From the NCBI GenBank assembly GCA_019916065.1, contig CM034236.1:49566690-49630689 (forward strand): a DNA stretch of 64,000 nt, in the 5' to 3' direction. Source of the DNA: Vitellaria paradoxa (Eukaryota > Streptophyta > Magnoliopsida > Ericales > Sapotaceae). Below are positions 46,670 through 58,685 of the stretch, one piece after another. The position numbers were made by a program, and so were the translations under genes. The notes under the pieces were generated by a model. That model did no database searches and had not been told where the DNA came from. It saw only the letters and a list, made by a program, of their open reading frames with translations. The stretch's first letter is position 1. Each line of letters begins with the position of its first letter.

Positions 46670-49345
46670 AGATTCCCCCGGGGGCTGTTCGGTGGGGTAG
46701 TTGATGGAGGCGTTTAGAGGCATTTTTTAATAATTTTTGATATTTTTTATCGTAAATTATTAGTTATAATTTTTGTTATATTTGGTAAAGTAAGTATTTT
46801 TTGTAATTTTTAGATATTTAGTAAAATTTTTAATAATTTCTGGTAATTTTTAATAAATTTTTGTAAATTTTAATAAAATTTTAATAATTTTTGAGTTGAC
46901 AAATTATTGTAATTGAGTAAAAAAAATGATAAAAATTGATGATTTACCAAACTTCAAAAATCAAAAATTGGTAATTTTTTAGTAAATGTTGTGCGGCCAA
47001 ATGCTCTTTAATCAACTCTCATCACTCTTTTATCTTGCATAAGTTACCATTTGATTCATTTATATTTAGTGATTACTCAAATTAATTAATACATTTCGTT
47101 TAAAATTATTATAACCGTAACACGATGTTTTTTATTTGAAAATTAATCAATCGTAAAAATATAAACAAAGAAAATTACGAGATAATGATGCGATAAGTAC
47201 AAGTGAACTCTGGAGTCTTGGAGGTTAAAAAATTAATTATCGGAGAGGGAGTTCAACTTTTACTAAAAAATGATTTTCGATCACAATGATAATAATATAT
47301 AAATATGATATCTGATGATGACGCTAAGCAGCTAAGGTCCCGGAGAATCTTATTACAAGTATTAGAATTTTTGCATAAATTCAGACTTTAATATTGTAAA
47401 TTTTGTATAAGCCTTCGTTTAGATATTTAGACTATTTGTTTGTCTTGTGTGTGTATATATATATATATATTACTTTTGCAAAAATGTGATCAAATATTAG
47501 TTTTTTTAATTAAAAATGGCATCAATACTTACACAAATACTGTTAGACAAGTAAATTTTATTAAAAATAGAAAAGATGGTTAAATTTTAATCTAAAAATT
47601 TTAAATTGTTATTAACAAAATGACGGTCTATCATTGCACCCAAATCCAAATCGTAGAATATGAGCCGTTTGGAGGTCAAAAAAAAAAAATAAAAAGGTAA
47701 AATTTTTGATAGTTTTTGTGTTTTTTTTTTTTTTAGTTATAATTTTTTAGTGTGTTTAGTGAAATAAAATATAATTTTTAATAATTTTTTTTATAACTTT
47801 TAAGTGCTTGATAAATTTTTTACTGTAGCAAAGTGAAAAAATGGTAATTTTTTTGTGTGTTTGGTAAACTTTTTACTGTAGAAGAGTAGAAAAATGATAA
47901 TTTTTTTGTCTTTGGTAAAATTTTTTGTGGAATAAATTACTATAACAGAGCAGAAAGGTCAGAAAAATTGTAATTCCACCAAACATACCAAAAATAACAA
48001 AATGTAACTTTTGATACATTTTTACCTTTTTTAAAGCCTCCAAACGGGCTCTATATTTTTCAATTTTATAAAATTACTGATTCGACATAAGCCAAATTAA
48101 GCGAATTTGACCAGTCGCAAGACCATCCTGCCAGCCACATTGGGAAGCAAACTGTGTTGCCTTTTTTTTTTCACAAATCAAACACCAATTTAAATTCGGG
48201 TCAAACACGCTGAAACTTGAATTCAGCTATGCTTTGAAATCCGACCGTTTAGTGAACCAAACGAACGAACCGATTAATGGTAAATAGTTCACACCGTGAG
48301 CTAATTGAAATTTGAATTGTGATATTATAAATTTATAAATATTAAATATAAATATAATTGAATATTAAAATAAAAAATGACCTAAAATCTATAATTTGTT
48401 AAATATTTATCCAATATATTTTTCATTTTTATAATATTATTTTTTAAAATTTTTATAAAGCCCGTACCAAATCGAAATTTATTCTAAATTATAAAGATAA
48501 TGACTATATTAGCTATTAGATGGTGTTTTTATAAATGTATTATATATTTATAGTGATTTATTTTTAATTTAGGAAAAATAAAATAATTTTAATTCATAAA
48601 TATAGTTGAACCAAGTTAATTCAAATGAATCACAAATGATTCACACGAATTCTCTATTCAATTATAATGTTTAGCTGTTTCGTTATGTAGCCCCTCTCTT
48701 CTTCTTTTTTTTTTTTTTTTTTCTTCTTCTAGTAGAACAACCAACCATTTTTTATATTAGATTCAATGTTGTAGCACATAAAAAAAAAATAGTGGATAGA
48801 TAATTATAAATATTTCAGCAAGTAATGATGTTGTGTTTAGATTTTAAATTTGTAGAAATAAAAGAAAAACAAAGAGAAGTATAGAAAAGTAAATTAAATA
48901 TATATATATATATATATATTCTTATTTAGTTGAGTTAAAAAATGAAAAAAATGAATATATATTTATTAAAAGATTATGTTTTTATTTAGTTAATTATAAT
49001 TTTTTTGCTCGATGGGTAATTAATTGCGAAAAATTAAAATTATATAAATAGTTTAATTTCTCTCACTTTTTTTTATTGGTAAATATTTGATGCAAATATA
49101 GCATAAATATTTGCTACATTTTAGACATGTTTCAAATGTTTAATAATACTAATAATATTTAATAATATTTTAAATGCTTATGGTTGAACTGGGGAACGTC
49201 AAAGGGCAAGGTGAAGTCAGCTTAGGGTTTATTTTTTTTGATTTGTAGAAAAAAAAATAATATCAAAAAATAAAAAAGCAAACTTTTTATTTTTATTTCC
49301 AAACAAGACCTTAATCTAGTCCAAAGGGTCATTTTAAGAAACACA
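46670..49345. other. AT-rich spacer with MITE-like sequence
   Basis: No coding sequence was recognised. The 46680-47030 stretch looks like a decayed MITE (T/A-rich arms, GCGTTTAGAGGC and GGCCAAATGC near its ends), but no target duplication fits. A cleaner MITE lies at 47662-48051. (TA)n lies at 47453-47471 and about 48897-48919, and a T/CTT-rich run at about 48696-48730. Confidence 0.5.
47662..48051. mobile_element. MITE with GAGCC(C)GTTTGGAGG ends
   Basis: The left end is GAGCCGTTTGGAGG; the right end on the other strand is GAGCCCGTTTGGAGG. Both arms continue into AAAAAGGTAAAA-like sequence. The flanking direct repeat is tat (47659-47661 and 48052-48054). A 390-bp, T-rich element with no frame, it fits a PIF/Harbinger-type MITE, although the usual duplication is TTA/TAA. 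Confidence 0.7.
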
Positions 49346-50102
49346 TTTTCAACCCCGTTGTATGGGTTTGAATCGTATGACAAATCTGCTAAGTGCTCAG
49401 TTCTTGCACTTTTTTGAGTCTTTGACGGGCAAGAAAAATATTAATGAGACCAAAAATTAGACCGTGATCCGTTTCTTCCATTGTCAACCTTAATTGTTCT
49501 TCTCTTTCGTCCCCGTCCAATAAGATTATTATAAAATTAAAGCACTAGCTAGTCATACAGACAACTGGACGGCAAATTTTAGTCCGCCTTGAAGGGATAG
49601 GATCTCAATGGAATAACTCAATTTCAGGTTGAGTTTGAGAAGGAAAAAAAAATTTTTTTTTTATTTGAACTTGACTACTCGTTAACTATTAAAATGTTTT
49701 TTTTTTTTGTGTTTGGAAAAAGAAAAAAAGATTAACTTTTTTGTAATGGATTACTAGCTAATTAATAAAAAAATTAATTAACTTTTTTTTGTATTTAAGA
49801 ATGGAAAAAAAACTAGCTAATATTTTAATTTTTTGTTAATTTGATAATAATACCCTTTAAAATTTTTAAAAAGTTTATAATGTAAAAAGATAAATTTAAT
49901 TATTTTAAAGGAAGTCAAAAAATTTGTAATTACGGGAAAGGAAGAGAAGAAAAATTAAGGTTGACAATGGAAGAAACGGACCACCGTCTATTTTTTGGTC
50001 TCGTTAATATTTTTCTTGCCCGTCAAAGACTCAAAAAAGTGCAAGAACCGGGCACTCAGCAGATTTGTTGTATGATTCAAACCCGTACGATGGGGTTGAA
50101 AA
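49346..50102. mobile_element. Element with about 163-bp terminal inverted repeats
   Basis: The left arm 49346-49508 and the right arm 49940-50102 are inverted copies with high identity over their whole length (for example cttgcacttttttgagtctt and its complement). The loop of about 430 bp is A/T-rich. Long inverted arms around a non-coding core suggest a Mutator-like or foldback element. No convincing target duplication was found at the outer edges. Confidence 0.75.
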
Positions 50103-50232
50103 TTCACATCATGCGCGTTGATTTATTATTATTTTTGTTATTGTTGCTGTTTTTATGAAGGCAATTCGGCTATAAAATTCCTTTCAAATAAAATAAAAAT
50201 CATTAGTTCTAAGCTTTACATTACTTGATTCT

Positions 50233-50499
50233 TCTGGAGTTGGAGAGAAACTCGTAGCCGCTATCCATGGATGCGCACTGGGTGAAGTCCGCTCCGTAAC
50301 TCTAGCCGGCAAAGAACCACGAGGAGGTAAACCAGCCTAGGCAAACCCTGGTTGACCGGCTCAGTCAAGAAAGCTGTTAGATGGCCCTCCACAATTAAAG
50401 GAAGGACTGCTCCCAAGAGGAGTCGAACTCGGGACCTATTGGTCCTAGACCCTTCAGCCCATCATCCGAACTAACTCGACTACTCCTTTCGGGGCTATA
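50233..50499 (-). mobile_element. SINE, family A copy 2, with 13-bp target duplication
   Basis: The element is flanked by attacttgattct at 50220-50232 and 50500-50512. On the minus strand it starts gccccgaaaggagtagtcga, with A box tagtcgagttagt, B box gagttcgactcc, then gcctaggctggttta, tttgccggctag and gtgcgcatcc. The order and spacing match the element at 9981-10242, which lies on the opposite strand. Confidence 0.9.
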
Positions 50500-50512
50500 T
50501 TACTTGATTCTC

Positions 50513-51929
50513 GATTCTAGGGAAGTGCAGCTAGAGCTATAAATAGGGAATTAGGTTACATTTGGAGATTCAACTCCTTTCCATTTTCTATTAGAATGGA
50601 TATTTCTATTTCATTTAATCAAAAGCTAAAGTTTCATACGTTTAAAATATATGATTTGAATTAAGACATGATATCTAAAATTTTTAATAACTAGTTAAAA
50701 CTATTTAAAGAACATTTAAAGTGATAAAAAGTGAGATAATTTGTAGAATCGTAATTCGTGCAGTAAGATAAGAAATAAATGACTTTCAAAAATTTTTAAA
50801 AATTTTCAGAATTTTTCAACGTTTTGCATTGTACCAAACAAACTTTAAAATTGTGTTTAGAGTGAGATAAAGTGAGATAATTTGTGAGTTAGTAATTAAT
50901 TTATTACAGGCGTAGGTGAAACCAAGGGTTGTTGCGTTTGGGCACAAGTGATGCAACGTCTACGCTTGAAACCTGGTTAGGGATTGTAGCTATTTTTTAT
51001 TTTATTTTTACTGCTATTGGCTGTTACAAAAATGTATCATCATTTAGATTTTTCGTAGTCTTCCGCATTACTAGGAAGCTCGTGTCCTTAGAGAGATGAC
51101 AGCTAGACTGACATTTGCATCTCAGAAAAAATATTAGCTGCATAATTAACGCCAAATAGGATAATTGATTTCTTATCAACTTATATTTCTATTTTCGTCA
51201 AGTTATGCCACCGGCCCCTCTGTTGGGTTTTAAAGCGATTTCACTACGCATTAGTTTCAACTTAATTCAAATTTGAAAAATCTTCGGCGAAATAACAAAA
51301 TGTACGAGTAGATGTACAAATAAGTTGGGCCAAATCGAATATTGAAATATTTAAAATTATTTGTTAAGATTTTTTGGTAAGCTCCAACTCAAACTAAGTT
51401 TTTATCGAGCATAAAATATTATGTTCAAACTTATTTATTAAAATTTGTAAGTAAATTCGAACTCAAAATTCTTACAATTGAAATTGACTCGTTAATTTAG
51501 AATCAAGGGCAGAACTAGAAGATTTTTTTTTTTTTTCCATCTTGAGCTATGGGATTGGTGTCAAATTAGGCTATGGTTTAGTGTTAAACTAGGCTAAAAA
51601 ATTTTCTCATCTTGGACTATGAATTGGTATTAAATTAGATTATGATATTATTTACTATTAACATTAAAAAAAATTTAGCCCAAAATTTTAGTCAGACTAA
51701 AGCCTACCTTAACTTATACATGCCTCAATCTATGTTTGTAATCAAATTTAAGCATGGCTTAATTACGATAGACGAGTCTATATTCATTAGTTTTTATTGA
51801 GTTTCTTGGCAAGTTTTTGTTGAGCCTATTTATGATCTTTCATTAAACTTGTTTGTTCGCATTTTGTTGAGTCTAATTGCATGTTTATTAATGAACAAGT
51901 TTGACAAACAAACTATATTTATTAACTAA
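50513..51929. other. Intergenic spacer, no gene recognised
   Basis: AT-rich sequence. The part at 50740-50860 shares gtaattcgtgcagtaag with the MITEs at 36855 and 60529, so an old copy of that family is likely here. The 51240-51900 stretch is repetitive but unassigned. Confidence 0.45.
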
Positions 51930-52958
51930 GGGCTTGTTTGACAACGCTGTCGTTTTTTTGTTGTTATTTTTCTGTTGTCGTTTTCTGTTTTTTGTTTTCT
52001 GTTGCCATTTATTTTTTCTGAAATGAAAACTGAAACTGTGTTTAGAAATGCAAGTTTGTTTAGAACTATTAATTTTTTATTTTAGAAAATATTTAATTTT
52101 ATTAGTTTTAAAAATTAATAGAACTTAATAAAATATATTTTATATTAATTTAATTAATATAATTAATTAAATTAATACAATAAATTATTTATTAAAATCA
52201 TTTAATTAATAAATATAAAATATATTAAATTATATTATTTATTAAAAATAATTTAATAAAATATATTTCATATTAAATAAATAATTAAATTAGATTAATT
52301 ATTAAATTAAATTATTTATTTTTAAATTAATTAAATTCATTTAATTATTTATTAAAATAATTTAATAAAATATATTGTATATAAATTAAATTAATTAAAT
52401 CATAAATAATTTAATTTAATTATGATATTTATTTAAAATAATTTAATAATTATTATTAAATTAAATTAAATTAAATTAAAAATTAATATAATTTAATTAT
52501 TTATTATTAATTATTTTATATAAATTAATTTAATTATTAAATTAAATAAATTAATTATGATATTTATTTCAAATAATTTAGAAATAATTAATTATTAAAT
52601 TAAATTAATTTAGTTTAATTATTTATTAAAATAATTTATAGTAATTTATATAATTAATTTAATTTTTGAATTTAATTATATTATTTATTAAAATAACTTA
52701 TTTTGATAAAATATTTGAATAAAATAATTTATTTTTATGTAATGTAACAAAAATAGATAAAATTTTAAAATTGACAAATTATTGGCAGCAGAAAAGAAAA
52801 TCAGAGTGAAAACACATTTTTTCTGTTTCCGTTTTCATTTTTTTTTTTGAAACAAAAAAACGGGAACAGATTTAACAAATATGTTTCTGTTGCCAATTTA
52901 CAAAATTTTGAAAACGGAAATAGAAAAACAAAAAATAAAAACGTTACCAAATGAAGTC
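51930..52958. mobile_element. Tourist/Harbinger-like MITE with AT-only core
   Basis: The left arm begins GGGCTTGTTTGACAACG. The right arm on the other strand begins GACTTCATTTGGTAACG. Both lead into GTTTT/CTGTT-rich sequence. The flanks are taa at 51927-51929 and 52959-52961. The core, about 52070-52760, is made almost only of A and T, built of AATTTAATTA-like steps that could fold on themselves. No coding capacity. Confidence 0.7.
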
Positions 52959-53288
52959 TAAACAAATGAATTTTAAATTAATGTGTCTAATTGTTGACAG
53001 TTAAACATTATTTTGTGAATAGTAAAAAAGAATTTTTTCAAGTTTATTCATAAATTTTTAAATGAGATAGTTTTTATGAGTTACAAATGAACTTGTTTAT
53101 AAATATTTAAATGAAACTTGTAAATTTAACGATGATAAGTCTAAATAAATCTTGAATTAAATACTACAATTGACTATGTTTTTTAATTTAAAAAGGAAAG
53201 AATAATTAAAGTCCAAAGGAGTCTACCATGCATGGCCGATTCTCATGCAAGGCAAATTAGACAATTGTTTAAAGCCACGTCCAGTGAG

Positions 53289-53680
53289 AAAACTCCAAAT
53301 TTAAAAATATATATATATATGGATATATATTTAATTGTTTTAAATTTATCCTCTTTTTTTTTTAATTTTAATATTCATCTTAATCTCAAATAATTCATAA
53401 CTCATCTAATAAGGAGCCCCAATTTTAAAATACATATTTAATTATTTTAATTTTATCATTTCAACTTCAATCATCATCTTAATTTTAAATATTTGTAGAT
53501 TTATTTAAATTTATAGAAATAATACCTCGTAACCCATTCAATAAAAAACTCCAAATTTAAATATATATATATATTTAATTATTTTAATTTTGTCATTTCT
53601 TTAATTTTAATACTCATCTTAATCTCAAATATTTTTATAACTTATATTAATTTATAAAAATAATATTTCATAAATGTATT
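53289..53680. repeat. Degenerate tandem repeat, about 125-132 bp, three copies
   Basis: Copies begin (a/g)ga/aactccaaattta-like at 53289, 53414 and 53546. Each runs through tttaattattttaatttt and cttaatctcaaata. The copies are clearly diverged. The array ends at the edge of the solo LTR. Confidence 0.65.
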
Positions 53681-53692
53681 TATGGTACAAGG

Positions 53693-56060
53693 TGTAATAA
53701 CCCAGATTTCTTTTATAATTTAATTTAATTTAAAAATTTTTACTCGATAAATTTAAGTTGCTACTTAAATTTAATATTTGAAATTTTTGAATTTTTATAA
53801 AAAAAATTATTTTTGGTTATATGTGAAAAGATTTTAAATTTTAGGAAGAATTTGTAATTTTCCTAAACCTATGGGGAGTAAGAAATAAATTAATTGGTTG
53901 GGATTAAAATTCTTCTTGATAAATATATAAATCTGTAATTATTTTAATAAATTAAAAACCTTAGAAAAGAGAGAAGAAGAGAAACCGAGAGTGAAAGAAG
54001 AAAAGGGGCATACGGCGGTTGCACTGTGATTTTGTCGGTGACAAAATTTTTTTTTTCTTACGTTGCCAATTTGTTTCCGTTGCCGGATTACAGGTAAGGA
54101 GCGAAACCCATAAAAAAATTTCTTTCCTTCTTTCTTTGTCTCGTTCTGTGAGTCATCTAAATTAATGAAATTTCTTTACGTATGTATATTATATGAAAGG
54201 AAATTATCAATGCATTGCATATATAAATAAGTGTATATATATTTAAACTTAATAAGTAATGACTTGAAAAAGGCAATGATTGCTGTCAAACTTGTCAGAT
54301 AAAATAAATGGTGAGTTTTTGATTTTTTTTTCCTTTGTAAACCGTGACCTGGAATGTGCATTTAAGACCATTGCGTAGATTAAAGTTGTATGATTGATGG
54401 AATAACTTTTGTTGGACATTTATTTTACTCTATGTAAATATAGATATTTAATTGAAGTCTTCCACCTAATTGATTGGAAGGTATACGAATTATTACCTTA
54501 CATACATATATATGTTAAAAGGTGGGAATTGAGTGTCCAGCAAAAGTCATTAATTGAATAAAATAAAGAAAACTTAAACTTTTGTTCTTACATGATAATT
54601 TGTTTTCTTTTGAATTTTATCTTTACATATTAGTTTGTTTGAAAGCTTTTTTTGCTGGGAGACATCACATGAATTTATGAATCAAATATTTTTATATATT
54701 TTTTTATTATGTTTGTTGTGTCTAATATGTAATGAATAAAAATCATGATATATATATATATATATATATATATTGATTGTTTGACGACGGATAGCAAATA
54801 AAAAGTATGTTCAAAGTGATTTGCTTTTAGTATTGTCTTTATATGCTAATGGGACCCACAGATATTTATGCTCATATATTGTGCAGGTCATTGATATTTC
54901 TTTTTTCAAGACAAACTGTTGGATGAAATTTTTTTTATATTTATTTATTTATTTATTAAACCCCTTGCCATGTAATCAACGTGTATTGCTTTGAATCATA
55001 CATTATGAATTGTTTGATTGTTATGTTAATGAAATTGTTTGATGAGCATTAGTGGTATGGCTAACAGTATTCTAGTGTGGATACGTAATTTATTTAATTT
55101 TTCTTCTACTTGGGAATAAAAAGATCAATTTATTTAATATAGATTTGAAGTGGGATTTGATAGTATATTTTATTTGAGTTGAGGGGTACTGAAAATATCG
55201 GGTATACGTACCCAAGAGTTGAAAGTCTCGAAACCCGTGTGAGATTGGTTATCAATTCCAGTAGGCTAGTAATCTACAAACGAACAAATGCCTAAGGGTG
55301 GCATATTACATTCCTAAGGCTTCGGCCTAGGAAGCAGACATCGAAGGATGGTGTATATTGGTTGGGTCATGTTTCTACGGGACAACCAAGCAGACATTAA
55401 TGAATGATGTATATTGGTTATGTCTTGTTTCTACGAGACAATCAAGCAGCAGTACCTTGAAATTAACTTATTTTTCTTTGATGTGTTGTGTGGTGCTGAA
55501 ACACATTTAAATTATAACGAAGATAGATTGACAAATAAACTTAATTTCTTGTTTAAAATTGCTACTTGTGTATAATTGTTTCATTTAGTAGTATGCTAGG
55601 GTATTTTGCATTTGTACTATTAGTAGGGTTTCGAGCACACGTGGTATTAGTGCTAAACTCCTTACAGCTCGCAATGCAGGTAATGATTTTGAGTTACGCG
55701 CAGGACCTACTCACAATGAAAATTAGGAATTTATTTATTTGTTTTTATTTAATTATATTAGAATTTCCTTTAGAGAATTATTTTTTTTAGTGAATTGTAA
55801 TAAGCCTCTATTTGTGAGGTTATTATTAATTATTTTATTTAGCTTTGAAAGAATATTTGGGCTTAGCCTTTGGAACTTATTGCTTGGTTGACTCTGACTA
55901 AGGCATTTATTTAAATTTAAAGTTAAGTTTTATTTATTTTTATATTCATTGCTCTATAGTGTGGGTTTATGGCTCTAATGTAGGATAGGGAATATTATTT
56001 AATGTTGTATTATGCGTTCTTTTGTTCATATACTCTGGTTGTGAAACCCAGGGCGTGACA
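53693..56060. mobile_element. Probable solo LTR, 2.4 kb, 5-bp target duplication
   Basis: The segment starts TGTAATAACCC and ends GGGCGTGACA, so it has TG...CA ends with a short inverted match. It is flanked by caagg at 53688-53692 and 56061-56065. There is no gag-pol and no second copy in the window, as expected after LTR-LTR recombination. Size and ends suggest a Ty3/Gypsy LTR, but the family was not identified. It contains a 56-bp tandem duplication near 55333. Confidence 0.7.
55333..55450. repeat. 56-bp tandem duplication inside the solo LTR
   Basis: Units beginning agcagacat start at 55333 and 55389. Both contain gatggtgtatattggtt or a close variant, and a version of gtttctacgggacaacc. 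LTR-internal repeats of this type are common. Confidence 0.75.
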
Positions 56061-56065
56061 CAAGG

Positions 56066-58400
56066 CCTAAATTTTTAAGTTTAAATTTTTTTCGTCTTAG
56101 ACCCTAGATAGTTTGATACAGTTCTGTTACAATGTTTCTAAAGTGATAAATTATAATGTAGTTCAAAGTTGGAAACAAGGAGTTGAGCAAAAAGTCGAAA
56201 CAATTCCTACGAGAAGTTATAAAAAGTTCGAGTAGAATCTTATTACTTAATTATTATAGTAAAAGTTTGAGTAGTTCCTGAAATTGAATCTAGAGTTTTT
56301 TTCCTTACTAATTGACGAAGAGTTTCTCCTTTATCAATCTCGTGTTCCTATTTTGATTGATTGATTGATTGTTTAGAGTGATTCAAAAATTTTCAAGATT
56401 ATTCACAAGCAACAAATAAGTTTGTTCACAAACATTTATATAATACCATCTGCGAGTTATAAAAGCTTGTTTACGAATGGCAAATGTTAGTTCGTTCACG
56501 AGTTTTACCGAATTTGAAAAATGTCGAGCTTGGTTTTGTTCAATTAACTAATCAAACAAAATTCTTAACGGGCTTGTTCGGAGTGACCTGTCCAACGCTC
56601 GGTTGGTTTGCAGTTTTGGCTCCCCCTCCACCCCCTTCCCTTCAACCAAAAAAAGTTGACTTTTTTCCCGGCTGGTAGGAAGCACAAAACAAAAGAAATT
56701 ACAACATGAACATGGAAGTATGAACAGAATGACCTCTCTTTCTTGTGAAAATACGGTTACGCATTGAAATCTTACAAATGATCTGCATTAATTTATTTGT
56801 TGATGAGATAACAAGTGATCCCTGAGAATTTCCCTGCACATTGCTGAAACATAAAGTGGTTGGGTTCGCTTTCCTTCAATCAATCCAGATTAGATTACAC
56901 GCGTTTCAGATTGAACTTACGCGTTTCAAATGAAGTTTCAGGATTAATTACAATTGGGTTAGTGCTTTGCCAGGTTAGGCCTGTTATGCATGCCTGCATA
57001 CATAGTTTTCGGATGAAATATTTAGGGTTACTTATATATGACATTACAATACTTATATGTGTAAGGATAATCATCTTTAACCATTAGTAATCTTAAATAT
57101 TGCTCAGCATATTGGGTGCTTTTAAACCTATATCTCATCTTTAAAAGCTAATTCGTAGGGATGAGATATATCCAAAATCACCTAACAACTATTGAGGTAT
57201 ACGATCAATCTCAGTCCACCGAAAAAAACGGGTTATCACTACCTTTGACTCAGGACATGATGTGTGAAGAGAGAGATTATTAGAATGTCTCACATCAGTT
57301 ATAAAAATGGTTGGTAGTCAGTATACAAATGTAAGGAAAATTCTCACCTTATAAATTAATTTTTGTGAATGAGATAGGCACAAAATCACTCAACATAATA
57401 CACCTTAGAGTTTGGAGCCAAGAAACTTAAATACGAAGTGACAGTCATCCATGCATATGTAAGTTTTCCACGGTGAGTACTTTGGTAAACATGGGAAATT
57501 TTATTTTTTAAGATGTAGGCCCATGTTTAAGAATGAATTTTTGTGCGTGTGTGTGTTGTTGTTGGGGGGGGGGGGTATGGTATAAGCCTTGCCCGAAAGT
57601 TTTTGTCATGTTACAATCAAATCTTATTCAAGAAGTTTGCATAAAAATTGGAGATCACCTAGCTAACTAGCTAGCAAATTCTTCTTGTGTGTGCATGTAT
57701 ATATCTAGTTATCAAGTGAAATTATATATACATATCCATATGTTGTTACGATGATATGCCAGAAATGAGGTTCTCCGAATGACCATGATCGAATGGAAAT
57801 TCTTCTTAGAAAGTAATCATCCACGAAGCTAGCTCTAGCTTGAGTTAAGCTAGAAATTCATATGAATGCAAGACAAAATGCATAAGATGGCACATTGTTT
57901 AATCTCCATTAATGTTCAAAAACTTAGTTTGAATAAAATTAAAGTGGCTCAACTCTGGGGCAAGAAAACTTCTGAAATTATAGAAACTTAATAACACTTT
58001 CTAATTTATAAAATTAAGAGACAAGCAATTTTAAATGGGATACCCCTTTTTTATAATAAGTAAAATTTGAAAATTTATGTATAATTAGTGATGTGAAACG
58101 GAAAAGTATTAAAATATTTTTCAAGTCAGTTGATAAATTTTTCGGCTAAGCAGGTTAAGTCGTGAGCTCGATTTGAAATTTAATCTAGCTAAAGTTAAAA
58201 CTTGAATTTGATTTAAATGGAGTTTGAATCGAGTTTGAGTTAAGTTTTATCAGTTCGATCTCAAAACATCTCGCAAGTAGGTAGTTTTGATTCCACTTCA
58301 CCACTCCTGTAAATGCGCATCTGGTTCAAAAAACATTTTCTAGTTGATGCGAAAAAACTGACATTTAATTTTGTTGGTTTCTATTATTTTTTTTTTTCAG
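56066..58400. other. Intergenic spacer before the orphan exon
   Basis: No coding exons were recognised on either strand. Around 57100-57420 the text gtctcacatcagttataaaaatgg resembles the promoter part of short plant LTRs, but no ends were found. A G run lies at about 57565-57576. The lack of coding exons matters because the ORF that follows looks like a last exon. Confidence 0.45.
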
Positions 58401-58670
58401 TCAAGTACATTTCAAACTCCACCAGAAACCAGCCAGCTCACTAAGCAAAAGGAACTTCTTCCCCAGATTGAACTTGCACATATTACTGCAATTGATGGAA
58501 ATTCCATCCGGGATCGGAATGGAATTAGAGAGGGAAGAATTAGTCACCAGGAGCAACAGAAATCCAGTGGTAGATTGATTTTAAAACCATCTACGAATCA
58601 GCAACTGATCATCTCTCATTTTCGGAAGAAGAGTGCATGCACTGAAACGGACACTCTCTCAGTCACCTGA
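58401..58670 (+). pseudogene. Orphan exon-like ORF ending in a PIP-box-like motif
   Basis: The ORF of 89 codons plus stop opens directly after a strong polypyrimidine-CAG acceptor (58384-58400). Composition is protein-like: hydrophilic, low in repeats, Gln- and Ser-rich. Near the end, NQQLIISHFRKK contains QQLIISHF (58599-58622), which fits the PCNA-interaction pattern Q-x-x-I-x-x-(F/H)-F followed by basic residues. No upstream exon was found in the 2.3 kb before it, so it is either a captured or relict last exon of a DNA replication or repair gene, or chance. Its stop lies 15 bp from the stop of the convergent RING gene. The parent gene was not identified. Confidence 0.4.
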
Positions 58671-58685
58671 CCAATGCAGTACTGA

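Noticed and set aside
46694..47030. Possible further MITE beside the NAPRT inverted copy
   Set aside because: The ends are only loosely inverted and no target duplication fits, so limits could not be supported.
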